A stretch of DNA of 5,112 nucleotides from JBOIBN01 sp050739575 (GTDB taxonomy: Bacteria; Pseudomonadota; Gammaproteobacteria; JAKDMP01): positions 1-5,112 of the forward strand of contig JBOIBN010000117.1 in the NCBI GenBank assembly GCA_050739575.1, in the 5' to 3' direction. The notes beneath the pieces are model-generated. The model searched no databases, was not told the origin of the DNA, and saw only the letters and a list, made by a program, of their open reading frames with translations. The translations under genes were made by a program, and so were the position numbers. Below, piece by piece: positions 1-5,112 of this stretch. Every line of letters starts with the position of its first letter. The first letter of the stretch is position 1.

Positions 1-49
1 GCTTCAAAATGCCCATGATCTGACTGTCGCTGAATCGAAACTTCTTCAC
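1..49 (-). CDS. IS3-family transposase OrfA, N-terminal fragment cut by the window edge
   Basis: The minus strand from a GTG at 49-47 reads MKKFRFSDSQIMGILK before the window ends. This matches the usual opening of the small helix-turn-helix protein OrfA of IS3 elements (IS407/IS51-like groups, typically M-K-K/R-x-R-F-[ST]-[DE]-x-Q-I). OrfA is known to bind the element's ends and to be joined to the DDE-domain OrfB by programmed frameshifting. Neither of those parts is visible here. The start is supported by a GGAGG ribosome site six bases upstream. Only 16 codons are visible, so the family call rests on a short motif plus context, and whether the element is intact cannot be judged. Confidence 0.6.
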   Translation of the reverse strand, partial: MKKFRFSDSQIMGILK

Positions 50-55
50 GTAGAA

Positions 56-60
56 CCTCC
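56..60 (-). promoter_or_regulatory. Shine-Dalgarno of the IS3 OrfA
   Basis: The complement of 56-60 is GGAGG, within GAGGAGG, and sits six bases before the GTG at 49-47. It is the strongest ribosome site in the window. It decides the start of the truncated transposase frame, which otherwise has only a GTG. Confidence 0.5.
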
Positions 61-119
61 TCGCTCCAATAAGAGAAAATTCTACTTCTGAATACCGCTA
101 CTTTCGGGGGGGATTACCG

Positions 120-278
120 GCGGAAGGCGACGAACCGCAGGCATTGGAGCTACTGCGGCGCAATGTGGAGAAGGGCTTACCCTGTGGGTCTGAGAAGTTT
201 GTCCGCAAGCTGGAGAAGGTGGCTGGGCGTACTTTACAATATCGGCCACAGGGTCGACCGACGCAGCGCGATGAATAA
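120..278 (+). pseudogene. C-terminal remnant of a RAYT / IS200-like (Y1) transposase
   Basis: The frame ending in TAA at 276-278 encodes about 52 residues, including GLPCGSEKFVRKLEKVAG followed by RTLQYRPQGRPTQRDE. This is the tail seen in REP-associated tyrosine transposases: a conserved [RK]G-x-P-x-G-S-E-x-[FW]-V helix and then a basic R-x-x-G-R-P end. Family members usually have 200 or more residues. The HUH motif and catalytic tyrosine lie upstream and are missing here, where IS3-like sequence begins. The frame stays open leftwards to about position 54, through the insertion sequence, but it has no ATG and that part is not transposase-like. I infer a gene cut by the IS3 insertion, or by an insertion followed by deletion. 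It is non-functional as seen. Confidence 0.6.
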
Positions 279-291
279 GGGTAGCGTCCTC
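279..291 (+). other. GGGTAGCGTCCTC motif directly after the RAYT stop
   Basis: The bases right after the transposase stop codon read GGGTAGCGTCCTC. From memory this resembles a GGGTAGCGTCCCC-type word, or its complement GGGGACGCTACCC, that often flanks RAYT genes in proteobacteria. If so, it is the right-hand boundary of the old transposase unit. The matching left copy would have been lost with the 5' part of the gene. The resemblance is recalled, not verified. Confidence 0.25.
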
Positions 292-320
292 TTTATCCTA
301 TGTTATCTCTTTATCTTATG
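289..320 (+). repeat. Two imperfect direct repeats of a 14-base word
   Basis: CTCTTTATCCTATG at 289-302 is repeated as CTCTTTATCTTATG at 307-320. Thirteen of the 14 bases match, with a period of 18 bases. The pair lies between the transposase remnant and the probable pyrF promoter. It could be a relic of the transposable unit's end, or paired binding sites nearly two helical turns apart. The sequence alone does not decide. Confidence 0.5.
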
Positions 321-334
321 CGCCGCGCGCGGCG
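321..334. repeat. Perfect 14-base GC palindrome upstream of pyrF
   Basis: CGCCGCGCGCGGCG equals its own reverse complement and directly follows the second direct repeat. As RNA it could form a 5-base-pair stem with a CGCG loop. It is not followed by a T run on either strand, so it does not look like an intrinsic terminator. Such GC palindromes can be REP-like or simply chance in a GC-rich genome. Confidence 0.4.
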
Positions 335-336
335 GG

Positions 337-342
337 TAAAAT
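337..342 (+). promoter_or_regulatory. Possible -10 box of the pyrF-hemE promoter
   Basis: TAAAAT at 337-342 matches the sigma-70 -10 consensus at five of six positions and lies 28 bases before the pyrF ATG. That would give a short leader starting around 348-350. No good -35 hexamer stands 16-18 bases upstream, because that space falls in the second direct repeat and the GC palindrome. The assignment is therefore tentative. Confidence 0.3.
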
Positions 343-369
343 TTCCCACGCACTCCCAGGATTGCCGCG

Positions 370-1077
370 ATGACGAAACCCGACGCTCGTGAACGGCTGA
401 TCTTCGCGCTCGACCTGCCCGCGATTTCCGAGGCCGAACGATTCGTGGAGAGATTGGGCGACACCGTGGTGTTCTACAAACTCGGACTCGAGCTTTTTAC
501 CGCGGGTGATGCCGCAGGCTTGGTACGAAGGCTCAAGGGCGCAGGCAAGCGGGTGTTTGTGGATCTGAAGCTCTTCGATGTGCCCGCCACGGTGGCGCGG
601 GCAGTCGCGCGGCTCGTGGAACTCAAGGTGGACTTTCTTACCGTGCACGGCAACCAGGCCATGATGGAGGCTGCCGCCGCAGCCAAGGGCGCGAGCCGGG
701 TGCTTGCGGTGACGGCGCTCACCAGTCTCGACGAGGGCGATCTTGCCGATCTCGGTTTCGAGTGCGACGTGCAGACCCTGGTCGCTTCGCGCGCGCGCCG
801 TGCCTTGGAAGCGGGATTGGATGGGGTGATCGCCTCGGGCCGTGAGACGCGAATGCTGCGCGCCGAACTTGGTTCGCGTCTGCTGGTTGTGACGCCGGGT
901 ATCCGCCCCGTAGCCAATCGCGCCGAAGACGACCAGAAGCGCGTCATGAGTCCGGCGCAAGCGATTCGTGCCGGCGCGGATTATCTCGTCGTCGGCCGGC
1001 CGATCCGCGACGCCGACGATCCCGGCGCCGCAGCCGAGGCCATCGTCGCCAAAATTGCCGCCGCGCTCGCAACGTGA
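370..1077 (+). CDS. pyrF: Orotidine 5'-phosphate decarboxylase (type 1)
   Basis: PyrF removes CO2 from orotidine monophosphate to give UMP, the last step of de novo pyrimidine synthesis, in the cytoplasm and without any cofactor. The 235-residue product has the family's usual length and single TIM-barrel layout. Visible motifs are the first strand LIFALDLP (10-17) with its substrate-binding Asp15, YKLG (36-39), and the catalytic Asp-x-Lys-x-x-Asp array in VDLKLFDVPATV (Asp65, Lys67, Asp70). Further along are the phosphate-side TPGIRP (175-180), the DQKRVMSP loop (188-195) and GADYLVVGRPI (202-212). The ATG is preceded by AGGA at 358-361, eight bases away, a modest ribosome site. The stop codon overlaps the hemE start, so the two genes form an operon. 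No broken or missing catalytic residue was seen. Confidence 0.96.
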   Translation: MTKPDARERLIFALDLPAISEAERFVERLGDTVVFYKLGLELFTAGDAAGLVRRLKGAGKRVFVDLKLFDVPATVARAVARLVELKVDFLTVHGNQAMMEAAAAAKGASRVLAVTALTSLDEGDLADLGFECDVQTLVASRARRALEAGLDGVIASGRETRMLRAELGSRLLVVTPGIRPVANRAEDDQKRVMSPAQAIRAGADYLVVGRPIRDADDPGAAAEAIVAKIAAALAT

Positions 1078-2123
1078 ACGCCGATCACGATTTCATCCGC
1101 GCACTGCACCGCGAGCCGGTGGCGCGCCGCCCGGTTTGGTTAATGCGCCAAGCCGGACGTTATCTCCCCGAGTATCGCGAGTTGCGCGAACGGGCCGGGA
1201 GTTTTCTCGCACTGCTCAAGAATCCGGAACTCGCCTGCGAGGTGACATTACAACCGCTGCGCCGCTTCGATCTCGATGCTGCGATCGTGTTCGCCGACAT
1301 TCTCACGATTCCCGATGCGATGGGGCTGGGACTCGAATTCGCGGCAGGCGAGGGCCCGCGTTTCCGCGCGCCGATCGAGCGCATCGCCGAGGCGCGGGCT
1401 CTGCCCGTGCCGGATCCGGAAACCGATCTTGCCTATGTGCTTGCGACACTCAAGGCGGCATCTCGCGAACTCGCCGGACGCGTGCCGCTGATCGGCTTTG
1501 CCGGCGGTCCGTGGACGCTGGCCGCCTACATGCTCGAAGGCGGCAGCGGCGCGCGCGAATTTCCGCGTGCGCGCGCCGCGACCCACGCCGCACCAGAACT
1601 GGTGGAGGCGCTCGCGGAGCGGCTCGTGCCGGCGACGGTGGCCTATCTTGCGGCCCAGGCTCGCGCCGGGGCGGATGTCCTGATGCTGTTCGAAAGCTGG
1701 GCGGGATTACTTGCGCCGGAGGGCTTTCGCCGTCACGTGCTCGCGCCGCTTGCCGAAATTGTCGCCGGGCTGAAGAGCGATCCGGATGCAGGCACGCGGC
1801 CGTTGATCATTTTTGCGCGCGGTGCGGGTCAGCACCTGGTCGAGCTTGCCGATCTCGGCGCCGAGGCGCTCGGCGTGGATTGGACGACGAGCCTCGCCGC
1901 GGCGCGGCAGGCAACCGGTGGGCGAGTGGCGCTTCAGGGCAACCTCGATCCGGCGGCACTTTTGGCGCCAGAGGCAGAGTTACGCGAGGCAGTGCGTGCG
2001 GTAATCGCCGATTACGGTCCGGGATCGGGCCATGTGTTCAATCTCGGCCACGGCGTTGCGCCCGAGGTAGCGCCCGAACGGGTCGCCGCCTTGGTGGACG
2101 AGGTGCATCGCAGCTCCCGGTGA
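1074..2123 (+). CDS. hemE: Uroporphyrinogen decarboxylase
   Basis: HemE converts uroporphyrinogen III to coproporphyrinogen III by removing four acetate carboxyl groups, a cofactor-free step of heme synthesis in the cytoplasm. The 349 residues are full length for bacterial HemE (about 340-355). Family landmarks in order are RPVWLMRQAGRYLPEYR (19-35) with substrate-binding Arg25 and Arg29, NPELACEVTLQP (50-61), FADILTIPDAMG (73-84) with the key Asp75, PWTLAAYMLEGG (146-157) with Tyr152, LFESW (205-209) with Ser208, ALQGNLDP (286-293), and FNLGHG (322-327) with His326. The start is a GTG whose last two bases begin the pyrF TGA. There is no Shine-Dalgarno before it, so translation probably depends on ribosomes finishing pyrF. 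The motif MRQAGRY so close to the N-terminus supports this start. Confidence 0.96.
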   Translation: MNADHDFIRALHREPVARRPVWLMRQAGRYLPEYRELRERAGSFLALLKNPELACEVTLQPLRRFDLDAAIVFADILTIPDAMGLGLEFAAGEGPRFRAPIERIAEARALPVPDPETDLAYVLATLKAASRELAGRVPLIGFAGGPWTLAAYMLEGGSGAREFPRARAATHAAPELVEALAERLVPATVAYLAAQARAGADVLMLFESWAGLLAPEGFRRHVLAPLAEIVAGLKSDPDAGTRPLIIFARGAGQHLVELADLGAEALGVDWTTSLAAARQATGGRVALQGNLDPAALLAPEAELREAVRAVIADYGPGSGHVFNLGHGVAPEVAPERVAALVDEVHRSSR

Positions 2124-2172
2124 TTGTTCGGAACCGGTCAGGGTTGATGCGTCGTCTGCTTAAACAAAACGT
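2124..2172. other. Convergent intergenic gap, no clear terminator
   Basis: hemE (+) and the lipoprotein gene (-) meet tail to tail across 49 bases. The only symmetry I see is TAAAC-AAAAC-GTTTA at 2161-2175, a weak A/T stem that runs into the lipoprotein stop codon and lacks a T run. No GC-rich hairpin with a T tract is present on either strand. Termination is therefore either Rho-dependent or the two transcripts overlap. Confidence 0.4.
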
Positions 2173-2793
2173 TTAGATGCCGCTTGCCGCCGTGGCGGCC
2201 GCTTGTGGCTTCACAGGGATCTTGCCCGTGTACATCGTGTAATAGCCTTCTGCGGGTGAAAGTTCAAGGCGAAGCTGTACGGGCACCGCCTCCTCGTTCT
2301 GTATGTGTCCCTTCACGGCCGTACTCATCTGCATTTTATCGGTACTGATGAATACAGCAAGCGTTCCGTGTGGTTTGGTCTTGCCGGAAGCGTCCATGTG
2401 ATCCTTGAGCATGTGCTGCATGTTGCGGAAGGACTTTACTCCCGCCGGGCTGAGGGCAAACACGTACCATTCAAATCCCTTGCCCGGGTCCGGTAATTGC
2501 GTCGTCGCGGCGTTGCCTGCGAGCAAAGACATCGGCATTTCGTACGGCCGTGATGGCTCGCCTTTAAGTTGGAACGTGATCTTCAGCTTCGGTGCGCCGC
2601 CGTTCAGATCCATGCCGGACCAGGTTCGTAACGCCGCCTTCACCTGAGCCGGGTCGGTTTCGACGAGATTTCGAGGTCCGAAGTCGCGGAAGTGCCACAT
2701 CGTCGAAAGCGGCACTCCGGCGCATCCGCTCAAGGCTGCCAATGCAATTGCAAGGGTAATCGTTGCTGCGGCCGTCACCGGCAGAGGTTTCAT
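2173..2793 (-). CDS. Predicted outer-membrane lipoprotein of unknown function
   Basis: I do not recognise a named family with confidence. The 206-residue product begins with a lipoprotein signal: a short start with one Lys, a hydrophobic segment (about 6-21) and the lipobox LSGC, giving Cys24 as the lipidated residue. Ala follows the Cys rather than Asp, so the outer membrane is the expected destination. The mature part has no further membrane segment. It opens with TMWHFRDFGPRNLVETDPAQVKAALR-type sequence (31-56, a D-P-A-Q-V/L-x-x-A-L-R pattern that I recall from other uncharacterised proteobacterial lipoproteins). It continues as alternating, probably beta-rich stretches (KLKITFQL, WYVFALSP, TLAVFIST, VQLRLELSP) and ends in an Ala-rich tail. 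The ATG lies six bases after the fadD stop, with only a weak GAAAG ribosome site inside the end of fadD, so coupled expression is likely. A role near fatty-acid uptake or the envelope is only a guess from position. Confidence 0.85.
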   Translation of the reverse strand: MKPLPVTAAATITLAIALAALSGCAGVPLSTMWHFRDFGPRNLVETDPAQVKAALRTWSGMDLNGGAPKLKITFQLKGEPSRPYEMPMSLLAGNAATTQLPDPGKGFEWYVFALSPAGVKSFRNMQHMLKDHMDASGKTKPHGTLAVFISTDKMQMSTAVKGHIQNEEAVPVQLRLELSPAEGYYTMYTGKIPVKPQAAATAASGI

Positions 2794-2799
2794 GATCGT

Positions 2800-4497
2800 T
2801 TACTTTCGAAGTTTGCGGCGATCCGGACCGGAAGGTACTTCGTCGCGGAGCGCGCGGCGGAGGATCTTGCCGACGTTGGACTTCGGCAACTCTTTCCGGA
2901 ACTCCACGTGTTTCGGTACCTTGTAGCCGGTAAGGTTTTCATGTGCGTAGGCGATGATGTCTTCGGCGGTGAGGGCGGGGTTTTTGCGCACGACGAACGC
3001 CTTGACGACCTCGTTGGAGTGTTCGTCGGGAACGCCGACGATGGCGACCTCGGCGATGCCCGGCATGAGTGCAAGTGCATCTTCCACTTCGTTCGGATAA
3101 ACATTGAAGCCGGAGACGACGATCATGTCCTTCTTGCGGTCCACGATGTAGAGGGAGCCCTTTTCGTCGATGCGCGCAATGTCCCCTGTGCGCAGGAAGC
3201 CGTCTTCGGTCATTACCTTGGCAGTTTCGTCGGGGCGGTTCCAGTAGCCGCGCATGACCTGCGGGCCGCGCACGCAGAGTTCTCCCGCCTCGCCGAGGGG
3301 CACTTCGGCACCGTCGTCATCGCGGATGGAGACGTCGGTCGAGGGCAGCGGCAATCCGATCGAGCTGCTGTAGTCCTTGATGGTGAGCGGATTCGCGGTT
3401 ACGACCGGAGAGGCTTCGGTGAGACCGTAGCCTTCGATGAGCGGGATGCCGGTTAGTTTCTTCCAGCGCTCGGCGACGGCGCGCTGCACGGCCATGCCGC
3501 CGCCGATTGAGAACTTGACGCGCGAGAAGTCGAGTTTGGCGAAATTCTCGTTGTTGAGCAGTGCGTTGAACAGGGTGTTCACCCCGCTGATCGCGCTCCA
3601 CCGCGTCTTGCCGAGGGTTTTCACAAATCCCGGAATGTCGCGCGGATTGGTGATGAGGATGTTTTCGCCACCGAAGTGCATCATGAGCAGGGCGTTCACG
3701 GTAAGCGCGAAAATATGATAGAGCGGCAGCGCCGTAATCATTTTTTCCTCGCCCAAATCGAACAGAGCGCCCACCCAGGCAGATAGTTGCAAGGTGTTGG
3801 CGATCATGTTGCCGTGCGTGAGTTCCGCACCTTTGGCCACGCCGGTGGTGCCGCCGGTGTACTGGAGAAAGGCGAGGCTCGCATGATCGAGTTCGACGGC
3901 GGGCAGTTCGAGCTTCCGCCCGCGCGCCAGGCAGTCGTGAAAGTTGCGCGCATCGGCGATTTTCCACGCCGGAACGTTGCGCTTGATGTATTTATTGCCG
4001 AAGTCGAGGATGCGACCCTTGAGTCCGGGAATGAGATCGCCGATGCGGGTGACGATGACGTGTTCGACGCCGGTTCCGGCGAGCGACTGCTCCAGAGTAT
4101 GAGCAAAGTTCTCGAGTACGATTGCGACCCGTGCGCCCGAATCCTTCAATTGATGCTGCATCTCGTGGTGGGTGTAGAGCGGGTTGAAGTTGACCGCCAC
4201 GAGGCCGGCGCGGAGCGTCCCGCATAGTGCGACCGGATATTGCAGGACATTGGGCATGACGAGCGCAATGCGTTCGCCCGTCGGAAGACCGAGTTCCGAA
4301 CGCAGGAAGGCGCCGAAGGCGGCACTCTCGCGTTCGAGTTCGCGATAGGAGAGCGCATGGCCGAAATTGGAGAAGGCGGGCCCGTCCGGATAGCGCTCGA
4401 AGACTTCTTCCATGAGTGCCGCGAGCGAGGAGTAGCGGTCGAGATCAATGTTTTGCGGAACGCCTTCGGGATAGTTTTTCAGCCACAGTTTTTCCAT
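2800..4497 (-). CDS. fadD: Long-chain-fatty-acid--CoA ligase (FadD type)
   Basis: This enzyme activates free fatty acids with ATP and CoA through an acyl-adenylate, feeding beta-oxidation and lipid recycling. It works at the inner face of the membrane. From the ATG at 4497 it has 565 residues, close to E. coli FadD (561). The start MEKLWLKNYPEGVP matches the usual FadD opening. ANL-superfamily motifs in order are the phosphate loop YTGGTTGVAKGA (213-224), the adenine motif GYGLTEASP (356-364), RTGD (436-439) with the ribose-binding Asp439, the hinge and signature region from IVDRKKD (451-457) through VSGFNVYPNEVEDAL (461-475), and the C-terminal KSNVGKILRR (539-548) with catalytic Lys544. A GTG at 4512 would add five residues, but family alignment and the GAGGA at 4502-4506 favour the ATG. 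It follows the dehydrogenase by 39 bases and precedes the lipoprotein by six, suggesting one operon. Confidence 0.93.
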   Translation of the reverse strand: MEKLWLKNYPEGVPQNIDLDRYSSLAALMEEVFERYPDGPAFSNFGHALSYRELERESAAFGAFLRSELGLPTGERIALVMPNVLQYPVALCGTLRAGLVAVNFNPLYTHHEMQHQLKDSGARVAIVLENFAHTLEQSLAGTGVEHVIVTRIGDLIPGLKGRILDFGNKYIKRNVPAWKIADARNFHDCLARGRKLELPAVELDHASLAFLQYTGGTTGVAKGAELTHGNMIANTLQLSAWVGALFDLGEEKMITALPLYHIFALTVNALLMMHFGGENILITNPRDIPGFVKTLGKTRWSAISGVNTLFNALLNNENFAKLDFSRVKFSIGGGMAVQRAVAERWKKLTGIPLIEGYGLTEASPVVTANPLTIKDYSSSIGLPLPSTDVSIRDDDGAEVPLGEAGELCVRGPQVMRGYWNRPDETAKVMTEDGFLRTGDIARIDEKGSLYIVDRKKDMIVVSGFNVYPNEVEDALALMPGIAEVAIVGVPDEHSNEVVKAFVVRKNPALTAEDIIAYAHENLTGYKVPKHVEFRKELPKSNVGKILRRALRDEVPSGPDRRKLRK

Positions 4498-4501
4498 GCG
4501 A

Positions 4502-4506
4502 TCCTC
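4502..4506 (-). promoter_or_regulatory. fadD: Shine-Dalgarno that decides the fadD start
   Basis: The complement of 4502-4506 is GAGGA, four bases from the ATG at 4497. The spacing is slightly short but workable. For the alternative GTG at 4512 this site would lie inside the coding sequence, and there is no purine-rich site ahead of it. This favours the 565-residue form. Confidence 0.5.
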
Positions 4507-4515
4507 GTTCACGAA

Positions 4516-4525
4516 TGACCGGTCA
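4516..4525. promoter_or_regulatory. Perfect 10-base palindrome in the fadD leader, possible operator
   Basis: TGACCGGTCA equals its own reverse complement and lies in the 39-base gap between the dehydrogenase stop and the fadD start, about 18 bases before the ATG. Fatty-acid genes are often controlled by FadR/PsrA-type repressors at palindromic sites close to the start. The sequence does not match a specific consensus I can name, and a 10-base palindrome can arise by chance. It could also serve an internal promoter that lets fadD be expressed without the upstream gene. Confidence 0.25.
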
Positions 4526-4536
4526 CGGACTCTAGC

Positions 4537-5112
4537 TTATACCACACGGTTGCGCAATTCCCCGGCGAGAAAGGCGGCGAGGTTGGCGCCGATTTCATGG
4601 ATCGCGCGTTGCCGTGCCTCGCGCGCCGCCCAGGCAATGTGCGGGGTGACGATGCAATTCGGAAGCGCCGGGTCGAGCAACGGGTGATCGCGCGGCGGCG
4701 GCTCGCGGGAGAGGACATCGAGTCCTGCGCCGCCTAGCCGCCGTGCGGCGAGCGCGGCGGCTAGCGCGGCTTCGTCCACCAGCCCGCCGCGAGCGGTGTT
4801 GATGAGCACTGCATCGGGTTTCATGAGTGCGAGCGTTTGCGTGTTGATCATTTGCCGCGTCCCATCGGTGAGAGGGAGATGCAGGGAGATCACGTCCGCC
4901 ATTGCCAGGGCTTCTTCGAAGAGGACACGCCCCGCGCGTGGCGGCGCTCCCGGGCGCTCGCCAATCGCCACGCGCATGCCGAAGGTCTTGGCACGCGCCG
5001 CGACGGCGCGCCCGAGCGTACCGTAGCCCACGACGGCGAGCGTCTTGCCCGCAAGTTCGCGTACCGGAAGATCGAGCAGGGTAAACATGCCGCTCTGCGC
5101 CCAGGCTCCGTT
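4537..5112 (-). CDS. D-2-hydroxyacid dehydrogenase, glycerate/hydroxypyruvate reductase-like, N-terminus outside the window
   Basis: The frame is open to the right edge, so the 191 visible residues are the C-terminal part of a protein that normally has about 310-330. The enzyme interconverts a 2-keto acid and a D-2-hydroxy acid using NAD(P)H. Visible features, numbered within the fragment, are LAGKTLAVVGYGTLGRAVA (20-38) with the Rossmann GxGxxG at 29-34, MADVISLHLPLT (71-82), INTARGGLVDE (104-114) with catalytic Arg108, GLDVLSREPP (130-139) with Glu137, and TPHIAWAAREARQRA (156-170) with catalytic His158. The catalytic Arg-Glu-His set is therefore complete. The LLDxPxRELAGKT segment and ERPGAPP after the second strand resemble glycerate dehydrogenase (hydroxypyruvate reductase, hprA), but substrate cannot be fixed from sequence, so no symbol is given. 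The in-frame Met at 5088 is internal, because residues before it (NGAWAQSG) still fit the family. The gene is probably first in an operon with fadD. Confidence 0.9.
   Translation of the reverse strand, partial: NGAWAQSGMFTLLDLPVRELAGKTLAVVGYGTLGRAVAARAKTFGMRVAIGERPGAPPRAGRVLFEEALAMADVISLHLPLTDGTRQMINTQTLALMKPDAVLINTARGGLVDEAALAAALAARRLGGAGLDVLSREPPPRDHPLLDPALPNCIVTPHIAWAAREARQRAIHEIGANLAAFLAGELRNRVV

Larger units (their letters stand above)
1..118 (-). mobile_element. IS3-family insertion sequence, left end only (rest lies outside the window)
   Basis: Read on the minus strand, this stretch has the architecture of an IS3-family left end: a terminal C-rich run (complement of 106-112), about 55 bases of AT-richer leader with repeated AGTAG words, a strong Shine-Dalgarno and then the start of an OrfA-like reading frame that runs off the window. 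It is clearly richer in A and T than the rest of the window. The outer boundary is uncertain. I place it near 111-118 because the transposase-like coding sequence on the plus strand becomes recognisable from about 120-126. I could not find the TG...CA terminal dinucleotides usual for IS3 elements, nor a target duplication, since the other end is not visible. Confidence 0.55.

Noticed and set aside
54..278. An open frame through the IS3 end into the RAYT tail, possibly a fusion protein
   Set aside because: It has no ATG and no ribosome site in the IS part, and the first ~20 codons are noncoding IS leader read in a chance frame. It is better described as a truncated pseudogene.
321..342. GC palindrome followed by an A/T stretch as a terminator for the transposase remnant
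   Set aside because: The bases after the stem are TAAAATTT rather than a T run, and the stem has only five pairs plus a CGCG loop. A -10 box fits the A/T part better.
316..960. A 214-codon minus-strand frame opposite pyrF
   Set aside because: It is the antisense shadow of pyrF. It has no ribosome site, no recognisable domain and no agreement with neighbouring gene layout.
968..2176. A 402-codon open frame on the plus strand across the end of pyrF and nearly all of hemE
   Set aside because: It lies out of frame over two clearly recognised genes. The product is low-complexity and rich in Arg, Gly, Ala and Ser, as expected from reading GC-rich codons in the wrong frame. No family motif is visible.
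2692..3456. A 254-codon plus-strand frame opposite fadD and the lipoprotein start
   Set aside because: It is antisense to conserved FadD motifs. The Val/Asp/Gly/Phe-rich composition comes from the complement of the fadD codons, and there is no independent support.
4498..4512. GTG at 4512 as the fadD start
   Set aside because: The extra five residues are absent from the usual FadD opening MEK-x-WLK-x-YP, and the ribosome-site-like GAGGA lies downstream of that GTG and just before the ATG at 4497.
1..5112. CRISPR arrays, tRNA or rRNA genes, toxin-antitoxin or defence modules
   Set aside because: No spaced repeat series, cloverleaf or rRNA-like sequence was seen, and no small gene pair of that kind fits in the gaps, the largest of which is about 90 bases.

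Overview
The window looks like ordinary proteobacterial chromosome. It is GC-rich, has tightly packed housekeeping genes, and uses GTG starts and a 4-base start/stop overlap. The protein sequences (PyrF, HemE, FadD) look betaproteobacterial or related gammaproteobacterial. That assignment is an impression from reading the proteins, not a search result.

Layout. Positions 1-278 are a small graveyard of mobile DNA. The left end of an IS3-family insertion sequence, reading leftwards out of the window, abuts the last ~50 codons of a RAYT/IS200-like (Y1) transposase gene that has lost its front part. Positions 279-369 are a short noncoding stretch with a 14-bp imperfect direct repeat, a perfect 14-bp GC palindrome and a possible -10 box. 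Positions 370-2123 carry pyrF and hemE on the + strand, overlapping by GTGA. After a 49-base convergent gap, three genes lie on the - strand and read right to left: a D-2-hydroxyacid dehydrogenase (5' end outside the window), a FadD-type long-chain acyl-CoA ligase, and a predicted outer-membrane lipoprotein of unknown function.

How the genes relate. pyrF makes UMP in de novo pyrimidine synthesis. hemE makes coproporphyrinogen III in heme synthesis. They belong to different pathways, but the overlap makes translational coupling likely. On the other strand the gaps are 39 and 6 bases, consistent with one transcript joining hydroxyacid reduction, fatty-acid activation and the lipoprotein. The 6-base spacing ties the lipoprotein most closely to fadD.

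No CRISPR array, tRNA, rRNA, riboswitch or convincing intrinsic terminator was seen. I found no clear sign of a novel system. The items most worth a second look are the uncharacterised lipoprotein linked to fadD, the IS/RAYT junction with its flanking repeats, and a perfect 10-bp palindrome just upstream of fadD.
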